From an uncultured Mollicutes bacterium (GTDB taxonomy: Bacteria; Bacillota_I; Bacilli_A; RF39; UBA660), in contig URRF01000001.1 of the NCBI GenBank assembly GCA_900550145.1, forward strand, positions 1 through 64,000: DNA of 64,000 nucleotides, written 5' to 3'. This document shows, in pieces, positions 54,505-63,227 of the stretch (the stretch's first letter is position 1; each line of letters starts with the position of its first letter). The notes below the pieces were generated by a model. It was given only the letters and a program-made list of their open reading frames with translations. It was not told the DNA's origin and ran no database searches. A program made the position numbers and the translations under genes.

Positions 54505-56709
54505 TTAACTGTTTTTATTTCCGTATGCTCTCAACCATGATTCTATCATGTCATTTGTTATACCTCTTACACCAAGAGCTTTTAATATAATAGGATTAAC
54601 GTTAGGATTTGCAGCAGCAATAGCTCTAATATTATTTTCAGTAGCTAATCTCTTTTCAAAATTACCAATACTATTTTGTACTCCAGCATTAATACTATTA
54701 ATCAATCCTATAGTATTTTCAGATTGTTTTTCAATAATAGCATTTTCAAAAGCATTTTTCTTTTCTTTCCAAGTATTATAATTAGTAATGTTTTGATTAA
54801 CAACAGCTTGTTGATTAAGTTTATCTTTATTAATTAATTCAGTTTCAGTATTTTCTTTATTAGTATAAATATTATTAAGTAATTTAATAGTATTTAATCT
54901 ACTAAGTTGTTTTCTACCTAAAGCGACTCTTGAACTTGCAGTATTAGCATCAATTTGTCGTTCATACGCTTGCTGTTGATCTCTAATAGCATCAAGTTGA
55001 GGATTAATATTAATATTTGTTTTAAGTTTAGAAGGAATTAAATTAACAGGAGCTTTAGTATATTTCATTTTATCTAATGCTTTCTTATTAGCATTAAATC
55101 CTATAATACTTCCAATAATATTTGAAGCAATACCAATACCATCGCTAATTAAAGAATTATAAGTTCGTTTATTCACAATATCTTGTTTATTATCATATTT
55201 ACGCTTAGTATTTAAGTCAACACCTGTAGTAGGATTAAATCTACCATTAGTATCAAGAATATCATATTTGATTCTCTCTACGGGGGATTGATAATTAACA
55301 ATTGGTTGATTAATTTTATTAGTCAATTCATCTTCAAGACCTAAAGTATAAAATGTAGGATCAAGTGTAATAGGAATTTCAGTCTTTTTAGTACCACCTG
55401 TTCTGAACTCTATTCGTTTCCCCGTAGAGGGAATCATTCTTAGACTTGTCTTACCATTGCTTGTAACTGTATAAACACCACCATTTTTAGCACGTTTACG
55501 AAGTTCAGGATATTTAGAATAAACTTTAGTTTTAATATCATCACGTCCATGAAGTCCTGCAAGTCTTAACGCGTCAACAGCATCAGCTTTTGTAGGAATT
55601 GGATAACTTCTATTTTTACCAGCAAAATCTTTTTTATCTACTTTAGGATAAGGTTTAGATTTAGAACCATAATCTTTAGAACGACTTAAACCACCCATAA
55701 GTTTTTTATTTCTTTTTTTATAAAAATCATTAACTAAACTATCTCTATTAGCTAAACCAGCTTCTTTATATATTTTATTAATTTCTTCTCTAACTTCATC
55801 ATCAGTACCTCTAAGAATAGCTTTTTGCATAGGAACATATTTTTTATCTTCAGGATTGAAATATTCTCTTGCAGTTCTACCACTTCCTCTATTATAAATT
55901 AAATTAGTAAGTAAAGCTTCTTTAGTTTCAGTAACATCACCTTCATCATTATAATATTTACGAATAAAATCTATTCTTCGTTTAGCACTTTGATTTGCAC
56001 TTTTAATTCTTTTAAATCTTAAATCTCTTTCATCTTCTTCAGTAATATATTCTCTTCCTTTAGAATCTTTTTTAATTTTATCACTAATATTACCTCCTGT
56101 ATATCTATCTACTCCCATTCCAAAATTATCTTTATCAAGACCTTTACCTTTAGGAGCATACCATCTTCGAGTATCTTTATCAAAACCTATACTATCAGGA
56201 TTTTCAGAATGATTAATTAATTTACCAATTTCAGTAGTATCATAATAAGGTGTATAATCTGGACTAATAATAGGATTTTCTAAAGTAGAAATATTATTTG
56301 CTAAACTTTGCATTTCTCTAATTTTTTCAAAACTATTTTTCTTAGTACCATATCTACTTTTATTTTTTCTATTTCTATTATTCTTAGTACCATCATCATT
56401 AATATTATTAACATCTTTATATCTTTCTTGAGCATTAAAAACTTTATTAGGATTATTTCCTTTCATAACTTTTTCAGCAGGAGATTCACCATTAAGAAAA
56501 GGAACAGAACTAAACACTTTAACTTCAGTAGGAGATATGTGCATAACTTCTCCATCTTCAACTTCTAAACCAGTACGAGGATTCTTGCCAATATCAATAC
56601 CACCTTGTTCATGTTTTCTACCTTTCATATAGTAATAATTCTTTTTATTAGGAATAGGTATAGCAACACCACCACGAACTATATTAGGTCTAAGTCTTTT
56701 ATTACTCAT
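54505..56709 (-). CDS. Virion protein with HEQGGI-type N-terminal domain
   Basis: In this 734-residue protein, residues 18-55 (KKNYYYMKGRKHEQGGIDIG, then GLEVEDGEVM) carry the H-x-x-G-G-I and E-V-E-x-G-E motifs common to structural proteins of crAss-like and other Bacteroidetes phages. Residues 190-340 (DNFGMGVDRYTGG; ALLTNLIYNRGSG) resemble a lysozyme-like fold, weakly. The C-terminal 250 residues are helical. Two inverted dispersed repeats lie inside. It is probably a tail/cargo protein with a possible peptidoglycan-acting part. Confidence 0.65.
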   Translation of the reverse strand: MSNKRLRPNIVRGGVAIPIPNKKNYYYMKGRKHEQGGIDIGKNPRTGLEVEDGEVMHISPTEVKVFSSVPFLNGESPAEKVMKGNNPNKVFNAQERYKDVNNINDDGTKNNRNRKNKSRYGTKKNSFEKIREMQSLANNISTLENPIISPDYTPYYDTTEIGKLINHSENPDSIGFDKDTRRWYAPKGKGLDKDNFGMGVDRYTGGNISDKIKKDSKGREYITEEDERDLRFKRIKSANQSAKRRIDFIRKYYNDEGDVTETKEALLTNLIYNRGSGRTAREYFNPEDKKYVPMQKAILRGTDDEVREEINKIYKEAGLANRDSLVNDFYKKRNKKLMGGLSRSKDYGSKSKPYPKVDKKDFAGKNRSYPIPTKADAVDALRLAGLHGRDDIKTKVYSKYPELRKRAKNGGVYTVTSNGKTSLRMIPSTGKRIEFRTGGTKKTEIPITLDPTFYTLGLEDELTNKINQPIVNYQSPVERIKYDILDTNGRFNPTTGVDLNTKRKYDNKQDIVNKRTYNSLISDGIGIASNIIGSIIGFNANKKALDKMKYTKAPVNLIPSKLKTNININPQLDAIRDQQQAYERQIDANTASSRVALGRKQLSRLNTIKLLNNIYTNKENTETELINKDKLNQQAVVNQNITNYNTWKEKKNAFENAIIEKQSENTIGLINSINAGVQNSIGNFEKRLATENNIRAIAAANPNVNPIILKALGVRGITNDMIESWLRAYGNKNS
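55276..55285 (+). repeat. Dispersed repeat copy 16 (inside 734-residue gene)
   Basis: The plus strand reads CTCTACGGGG then GATTGA; the gene reads Q-S-P-V-E-R. Confidence 0.85.
55420..55429 (-). repeat. Dispersed repeat copy 17 (inside 734-residue gene)
   Basis: CCCCGTAGAG; the gene reads I-P-S-T-G-K-R. It is in opposite orientation to copy 16, 135 bp away. Confidence 0.85.
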
Positions 56710-56826
56710 AATCTGTTATATTGTATATTTTGACGTTATATAAAGCCTTATAACGTTATCTTATGTTGAACTTGATTAATTATATAAGAAAGCATATTAA
56801 AATCAATGTAGAGCTAATAACAGCTA
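56710..56826 (-). promoter_or_regulatory. Intergenic stretch with partial AGCTA module
   Basis: Leftward it begins AATAGCTGTTATTAGCTC, then TACATTGA, matching the 5' arm of the modules at 7898 and 22918. It is one of the few gaps in the late arm, so it may hold a terminator and a promoter for the downstream cargo and RNAP genes. Confidence 0.4.
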
Positions 56827-57462
56827 TTATTTACGCTTTTTCTTGCCTTTGCAGCCTCCCAATTTCATTTGAGTAAGCCTATCGGAATATTGATTATTAT
56901 TAGGAACTTGTTGATTAATATTTTGAGTAACAGGTTGAGTAACAGAATAGCTATTAGGAGTAAGAGAAGTTTTTTGTTCATAATTAAAACCATCAGCTTT
57001 TTTAACCATTTTTGGAGTACTTGGAGAATTAATTAAATTAGTTGCTACAGAACCAATACCAGAAGCAATTCCTCCAACAGTATCATTGAGATTATTACCA
57101 CTAAACTGATTTGCGATAGTAGAACCGAAATTAGCTTTCTTTCTACCACCGCACGCATATTTCTTTTGATTATTAATTCTATCTGTATAATTAGTTTCTT
57201 TAATTTTCATTTTACCACCATTTTTTAAAATAACTTTCTTTTTATATTCGTCAACATAATCTTGATTAGCATAACTTTGAGTCATAGCTTGTGCAGCAGC
57301 TAAACTATCTTGTCTATATTGTTCTTCTTGTTGCATTTTAAACGCTTTTTCTTCTGCTTTTTTTCTTTTAGCAGCACCAATAGCAGAACCTATAATACCA
57401 CCAACAGCTCCTATAATACTACCTAAAAATGCTTTATTACGTTTAACAACTTTATTTTTCAT
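56827..57462 (-). CDS. Glycine-zipper virion protein
   Basis: In this 211-residue protein, residues 12-32 (AFLGSIIGAVGGIIGSAIGA) form a glycine-zipper hydrophobic helix. It is followed by a charged Lys/Glu/Gln helix (RKKAEEKAFKMQQEEQYRQD), as in internal or ejection proteins of podoviruses that make a channel for DNA. The end is basic (GGCKGKKKRK). It overlaps the 1592-residue gene by 4 nt, so it is translationally coupled to the tail gene. Confidence 0.65.
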   Translation of the reverse strand: MKNKVVKRNKAFLGSIIGAVGGIIGSAIGAAKRKKAEEKAFKMQQEEQYRQDSLAAAQAMTQSYANQDYVDEYKKKVILKNGGKMKIKETNYTDRINNQKKYACGGRKKANFGSTIANQFSGNNLNDTVGGIASGIGSVATNLINSPSTPKMVKKADGFNYEQKTSLTPNSYSVTQPVTQNINQQVPNNNQYSDRLTQMKLGGCKGKKKRK

Positions 57463-60400
57463 AATCGACTTATTTTATAATTAAGAGATTCAAAATCAAT
57501 ACGTCTATTTTGCATAAGAAATTCAAATTCAATAATAAAATAATTACCATAAAGTCTACTCATAACTATAGCAGATTGATCTTCTTCATTACCAATCATG
57601 TTACGAAGATAACTAAAATTCCAATTACCTAAATCCCAATAAGGTTTTTTATAATTACCAAATATATTTTTATGTTCATTAGGATCAACACTTTCGTTAT
57701 CAACAGTAATATTTATATCATTAGTATTAACATTATCGTTATAAACTCTAAGCCATTGTCCAGCATAAGGAGTATCTAATTTCTTTACGGGGGAAGGAAC
57801 ATCACCATTTACAGATTCATCAATTTTATAAAGTTTATAAGTAATATATTCTAAAAATTTAATAATATCATATCCTTCATTAACAATAAAAGATAATTTA
57901 CACATATTATTATACCTTTCATTAGCAGAAGCATATCTATAATTATTATTATAAGTGCAATAATTATTTATATTTTCAGTAAAATTATAAACAGCATCAT
58001 AAATTGAATTATTACTTTTAAAACTATTAATAAAATAAACTTTATTTTTACTATTATAAGCATCTCTAAAATAATAACTATGTCTAGAAATAAAATTTTG
58101 AGTTTTATAATTATAACTAAGAACTAAATTACGTTTTTGAATAAAAGTACTATTATCTTCATTTTTTCTAAAAATATCATAATCGAACTTAATAAGTAAA
58201 CGATTATTTCTAATATCATGAGCAAATCTTACATTATTAGGTTTAGCTTTAACAAGCCATTCTGCGATATCATTACTAATAATAACTAATTGATTATTAT
58301 CAAATCTATAAATATTATTATCGTCGTTATTATAAAATATATAACCAAATTGGTCAACAATAGCACTTCGTTTATCTTGAAGGCCTCCATAACCTAATTC
58401 AGAAGTAAATACTTCTTTATAAGCAACATCAAAAGCATCTGGTTGATGAAGTTGAATATTTTGGTCAATAGTTTTAAGTTCATTATTTAAATCAAACATA
58501 AAAAGACTATGTTCAGTATGAGCTAAAACTAAATTACCAATTCCAACTAAATTAATAATAATACCTTTATTTTCAGTAATATTTTTATATGCTTCTAAAC
58601 CAAATTTTCTCCAAGCATTTTCTCTTGATTCATCTTGAATAATATTACTTCTACGAATAGTTTTATTATAAATATCAATATATTTAATATCGTCTCTATA
58701 ATTACTATAAGTTTTAGGATTAAATTGATCAGAACTACCTTGTCTATTTTCAAATAAATCGATAGAATTAGCTGGTGTAACCATATAGCCTGTTCTATAT
58801 TGAGTAGAATCTTTATCATTACCTAATTTAGTTACATAAGATTGAGGTTTAGGTTCATTTTTAAAACATTTACTTTCATGAAAAACTGTATCAATAACAG
58901 GTATTTGTAAATAACACATAAATGGCCTATCATTTTCATAAGTTTTATTATGTTCCGGAGAAACAGTAGTAGGATAATATTGATATTCAGTGTTTTGCAT
59001 AGTTACAACACCATTTGTTTCATTAAATACTACTCCACTATCAGCATATATAATAGTACCACTATAACTATAAACACCGTTAAGACCTGTACTAATAATT
59101 CCAGTATTATTTTTGTTATAAAAAACATCAGTAAATTTAATAAGAATTTTATTATTATTATTATATATATTAGGATTATCTTTAACTAAAGAAACTCTAT
59201 ATAAATTAATATCATTATTTTTCTTTTCAGTAGCATTAACAAAAAGATCATATTTATTGTCAATAACTATACATGTACCTACACCAAGACGATTATCTTT
59301 TACAGAATTAGCAACAGCTAATTTATAATTAGGCATAGGATATAATTTTTCAAAATTATAATCTTGTAACTGAAGTTTATTCATATCAGTAACAAATCCA
59401 AATGGAGCATTTCTTTGATAATAATTAATATTAGGAATATCATCATAATCAAAAACGTTTTTACCTTCAATTCTAAGAAAATCAAAATCTAATTCTAAAG
59501 TATCATCTATATCTAAACTATCACAATAAAAATTCATAGTATTAGAACTCATTGTATTTAATGAATCTTTTTTAACTACATTATCAGCATGATTATATAT
59601 TCTTAAATTACCGTTTATAATTTCTAATTTGTTATAATTACCATTAATAGTTGTACTAGTATTTATTAATCCATCAATAATTATTCCAGAAATACTTCCT
59701 CCACCATTTTCAATTACACCATAAGCTAAATTTCCATCAGTTATTTTATTATTAACTATTTTAACGTTATATATAGTGCCTGAATATAGTTTTACAGTAC
59801 TATGATTATTAACCCCTTTACTAATAGTAATGCTTATTAATTTATAATCAGTATAGTCAGTATCTTTTTTAGCAATAATAGTATCTGTATTTCTAAAATC
59901 GTTAATAGTAAGTAATCCTGTATATTTATTTCTTTTCTCAAATTTTTCATAAGAAATAAAATAACCTATATAACCATTAGGTATAATAATATTATTAAAA
60001 TAAGGACAATAAACTCTATGACTATTAACATCTATATTATTAAACGGAACTTTAAATAAACTATCTCCATTACTATTTATATAATTATCAAAACCATATT
60101 CGTTAGTATTTATATAATTATTAAAAGTAAATATTTTATAAAATTCATAGTTTAAATTTTGATTTAGAAAATGTTTTACAGAATCAATTAATTTATTTTT
60201 AATATAATCATAATCTTCTCTTCTAATTTCATTTTGTATTTCTCTATTTAATTCTTTAGTAATAAAATTATAATCAGCATAATATCTAATCATATGATCA
60301 GCAGGATTTTTATAATCATTTATAATATAACCTGAAGTTAACTGTGTTTTAATTATAATATCATTTATTTTAGCAGTTTTATCAACACTACAATATATAT

Positions 60401-62237
60401 AATCTAATCTATCTTGTTCAAATTCAATTTGAGGAACTGGAATAATAAATACTACTCCGTCTACTTTATTTCCTCCTTGATTAACGTGTTGAGGAAAAGT
60501 ATTATCTATTTTATAACCATTAGTAAAATTACCATATTTATCTACAAAATGAATAAAGAAATTATATACTTCTCCGGGAATTAATGTAGTAGCAAGTTTT
60601 CTATTAATAAAATCTTTATCTGTTTTAATATAAGGAAAGCCTAATTGTAAAGCAATTTTCATATTATTAATTACTTTAATATTAGACATATTATCATTAA
60701 TAACTATTTTATATATTCCGCTTCTACTATAATCAGTACCTTTATAATTAATATTAATTATAGCAAAATACCCGTTTATTCTATTTGTATCTATTACATT
60801 ATCTTCATTAGTTGTAGTTATATATAAATCAGAAGCTTTAATACTAACGATATTTATTTTATTATTTTTACTATCAAGAAAATCAACTAAATCTGTATCA
60901 TCGCAAGAAAAATATTCACTAAAAGGAATTTCTATAAGACCATTAATATGGTATATAGATTCATCAAATTGATAAGGATTAGGATTTTCTTTATAAACAG
61001 TAACATCTCTACGAATATTACTATTTTCATTATAATTAGTATTAATTACATTTGTGTATAAACCAACAGTAATATTTTTTACAGAATTAATAATTTCTTC
61101 TTCATTAATTTTATTTTCATTATATCCAGCAATATATAATCTATTTTTATAATTAATAATATTTTTAACATTAAAATAATTATAATAAGTACTAATTAAT
61201 TCTTGACTACCATATTCTTCACAATCTTTTAAATTAAGAGTATAATAATTAATAGTATTTTTAACAATATTAATATCAAATGTTTTATAAGATTTAATAT
61301 AACTTTTACTTGCACAAATAATTCCTATTTGAAATATATTATAATTAATATCTAAATCTTTAATACCAATTTTAAAAGTTTCATTACATATATCTGTTGT
61401 ATCACTAATATAATCAGAAAAACCAACTCCATATCCGTCCCACGGTTGTCTGCCAATAAGTAAACTTGTTAATTGATCTATTTCGGTTGGTTTATTTGCT
61501 TTTTCTGGAAATGCATCTCTATTAAAAATATATCTAACTATATTATTTCTATTTATAGTATCTATATAAATAGGATAACCAATAGGATACCATTGAGTAT
61601 AATCTGTTTTATTTATTTTATAACGAATAAAAAGATAATACCAACCTTTATAAGCATTACCTTTAACATATTCAACATTACTTATATTAGGAAGTTTAAC
61701 TTCAGGAATAATACTTAATTTACTTTCGACTTGTTTTAAATCCCCATTATCTTCAGCACCAGCTTTATCTGGACTACCTAAATTAATAGTTCTTAAAGGA
61801 ACTAATTCGTTATTATCACAATCATATTCACTAAAAGCTATAATTAACTCATTTTCTACGTTATAAGTAAAAGTGCCAGTAAATTTACCACCATGATAAG
61901 ATAATCCACTATACGCTAAATAAATATTTTCATCTTTATTAATAGTCTTTTCATTATATATAAATATATTTAATTTATTAATATTAGTTTCGACTTTATT
62001 ATAATCTTGAGCAAATAAAACTATACCAGTATTAATAGGAATAACACCTCTAATAAGAAAATTATTATTATAAATTTTATATATAACAGTTTGTATTAAA
62101 GCATTTGTTATTATAGAATTTTCATTAGTAATACAACTTTCATCATGACTAATCTTAATATTACGAGCATCAACTAAAGAAAGATTATCGCAATCTTTAG
62201 GGTGTTTATTAAGATTAAGTTTAGGAACTATATTCAT
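57459..62237 (-). CDS. Large tail protein (stabilisation/muzzle type)
   Basis: This 1592-residue beta-rich protein opens with NIVPKLNLNKHPKDCDN, then SLVDARNI, the start typical of the large tail stabilisation or muzzle proteins of crAss-like phages. Long Asn/Tyr/Ile-rich beta stretches and several GxxxYxSG-type turns follow. It has no enzyme motif. The length agrees with the largest tail protein of this group. A dispersed repeat is read as PSPVKK near residue 1485. It is flanked by ring-like and glycine-zipper genes in the usual tail order. Confidence 0.75.
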   Translation of the reverse strand: MNIVPKLNLNKHPKDCDNLSLVDARNIKISHDESCITNENSIITNALIQTVIYKIYNNNFLIRGVIPINTGIVLFAQDYNKVETNINKLNIFIYNEKTINKDENIYLAYSGLSYHGGKFTGTFTYNVENELIIAFSEYDCDNNELVPLRTINLGSPDKAGAEDNGDLKQVESKLSIIPEVKLPNISNVEYVKGNAYKGWYYLFIRYKINKTDYTQWYPIGYPIYIDTINRNNIVRYIFNRDAFPEKANKPTEIDQLTSLLIGRQPWDGYGVGFSDYISDTTDICNETFKIGIKDLDINYNIFQIGIICASKSYIKSYKTFDINIVKNTINYYTLNLKDCEEYGSQELISTYYNYFNVKNIINYKNRLYIAGYNENKINEEEIINSVKNITVGLYTNVINTNYNENSNIRRDVTVYKENPNPYQFDESIYHINGLIEIPFSEYFSCDDTDLVDFLDSKNNKINIVSIKASDLYITTTNEDNVIDTNRINGYFAIININYKGTDYSRSGIYKIVINDNMSNIKVINNMKIALQLGFPYIKTDKDFINRKLATTLIPGEVYNFFIHFVDKYGNFTNGYKIDNTFPQHVNQGGNKVDGVVFIIPVPQIEFEQDRLDYIYCSVDKTAKINDIIIKTQLTSGYIINDYKNPADHMIRYYADYNFITKELNREIQNEIRREDYDYIKNKLIDSVKHFLNQNLNYEFYKIFTFNNYINTNEYGFDNYINSNGDSLFKVPFNNIDVNSHRVYCPYFNNIIIPNGYIGYFISYEKFEKRNKYTGLLTINDFRNTDTIIAKKDTDYTDYKLISITISKGVNNHSTVKLYSGTIYNVKIVNNKITDGNLAYGVIENGGGSISGIIIDGLINTSTTINGNYNKLEIINGNLRIYNHADNVVKKDSLNTMSSNTMNFYCDSLDIDDTLELDFDFLRIEGKNVFDYDDIPNINYYQRNAPFGFVTDMNKLQLQDYNFEKLYPMPNYKLAVANSVKDNRLGVGTCIVIDNKYDLFVNATEKKNNDINLYRVSLVKDNPNIYNNNNKILIKFTDVFYNKNNTGIISTGLNGVYSYSGTIIYADSGVVFNETNGVVTMQNTEYQYYPTTVSPEHNKTYENDRPFMCYLQIPVIDTVFHESKCFKNEPKPQSYVTKLGNDKDSTQYRTGYMVTPANSIDLFENRQGSSDQFNPKTYSNYRDDIKYIDIYNKTIRRSNIIQDESRENAWRKFGLEAYKNITENKGIIINLVGIGNLVLAHTEHSLFMFDLNNELKTIDQNIQLHQPDAFDVAYKEVFTSELGYGGLQDKRSAIVDQFGYIFYNNDDNNIYRFDNNQLVIISNDIAEWLVKAKPNNVRFAHDIRNNRLLIKFDYDIFRKNEDNSTFIQKRNLVLSYNYKTQNFISRHSYYFRDAYNSKNKVYFINSFKSNNSIYDAVYNFTENINNYCTYNNNYRYASANERYNNMCKLSFIVNEGYDIIKFLEYITYKLYKIDESVNGDVPSPVKKLDTPYAGQWLRVYNDNVNTNDINITVDNESVDPNEHKNIFGNYKKPYWDLGNWNFSYLRNMIGNEEDQSAIVMSRLYGNYFIIEFEFLMQNRRIDFESLNYKISRL
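57783..57792 (+). repeat. Dispersed repeat copy 18 (inside tail gene)
   Basis: CTTTACGGGG (one base off) then GGAA; the gene reads P-S-P-V-K-K. Confidence 0.8.
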
Positions 62238-62275
62238 AATAACTTCTATATTGATTATAAAATATTATATATTTT

Positions 62276-62371
62276 GATAGCTATTTTTAGCTCTATATTT
62301 AATCTTGATTTAATCTAATATAATTAATCACTTACTAACATAAAATTCAATATAAAGCTAATTTTAGCTAT
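62276..62371 (-). repeat. AGCTA inverted-repeat module, copy 3
   Basis: Leftward it begins GAATAGCTAAAATTAGCT, then TTATATTGAATT, and ends TATAGAGCTAAAAATAGCTA. The two ends pair along about 25 of 29 positions. It fills the gap between the 280- and 1592-residue genes. Confidence 0.65.
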
Positions 62372-62384
62372 TCTCGTTTATTTA

Positions 62385-63227
62385 TTATCCTTTTGGATTA
62401 AAAGTGAAATTAAAGAACGCATTGCGCCATTGTTTGTGAGCACTATCAATATCTTGTCCACGATTAATAACAGAACGTTTAGCTTCTTCTTTAAGTTGTA
62501 ACCATATATAATAAGGATTAGTACCATATTGAGAAGCACCAAGATTAAATACAGGATGCTTATATCCACGACATAACATTTTATACATGCAATAAAAACC
62601 AATAGCTTCTACAAGAATTGCATTATCTGGAATAACAGGAAATTCACAACCGTAAACTTTACTACGTTCAGTTTTGATAGTATCATATTCAATAGTAATA
62701 CAATCAGTATCAAAATCGAGTTCAATTTTATTACCATCTATTATAACAAAATTATGAGTACGATTAGTTGTTTTACCAACATAATTATACTCATTCACTC
62801 TATATCTACCAGGCCATTCTTTATCATTAAGAGTTTCAGCAAGAAGATAATCTGGAACTTTTGACGGATTATCATTATGATAAACATCTGTTGTATTTAC
62901 TGCGTTAGAACTGCTCGTTTCACTCGCAGGTTCCCCCGTAGAGGAGCAACCATTACAACCTCGTTCACTATTAGCTTCTTTTATTTCACAACCTTTACTA
63001 TCATAAACTTTAATATTAGTATTAGCTATTGGACAAGCACTAATTGCTATTCTCTCCTTTACGGGGAGTTGAACTTTAGCTCTTTCAGTATTTAATATAT
63101 TAAGTTGTCCCATAACTTCTAAAGTCCAAACTCCAACTCTTGGAATCCAATCACTATTATCGGGATTAAAATCATTATCTATCTTAGCAATAATTCTTTC
63201 TATATTAGTTGTATCTTGTTTAATCAT
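62385..63227 (-). CDS. Virion ring/connector-like protein
   Basis: In this 280-residue protein, residues 24-45 (WIPRVGVWTLEVMGQLNI) and the C-terminal helix (EAIGFYCMYKMLCRGYKHP) are features of the ring or connector proteins that lie between portal and tail in crAss-like virions. The middle (about 85-120) has cysteines and two dispersed repeats read as LPVKER and SSTGEP, probably a tolerant loop. It overlaps the upstream partial gene by 8 nt. Confidence 0.6.
   Translation of the reverse strand: MIKQDTTNIERIIAKIDNDFNPDNSDWIPRVGVWTLEVMGQLNILNTERAKVQLPVKERIAISACPIANTNIKVYDSKGCEIKEANSERGCNGCSSTGEPASETSSSNAVNTTDVYHNDNPSKVPDYLLAETLNDKEWPGRYRVNEYNYVGKTTNRTHNFVIIDGNKIELDFDTDCITIEYDTIKTERSKVYGCEFPVIPDNAILVEAIGFYCMYKMLCRGYKHPVFNLGASQYGTNPYYIWLQLKEEAKRSVINRGQDIDSAHKQWRNAFFNFTFNPKG
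62934..62943 (-). repeat. Dispersed repeat copy 19 (inside ring-like gene)
   Basis: CCCCGTAGAG; the gene reads C-S-S-T-G-E-P. It is preceded by the short pairing region CTCGTTTCACTCGCAGG. Confidence 0.85.
63057..63066 (+). repeat. Dispersed repeat copy 20 (inside ring-like gene)
   Basis: CTTTACGGGG then AGTTGAAC; the gene reads Q-L-P-V-K-E-R. It is inverted relative to copy 19, 114 bp away. Confidence 0.8.
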
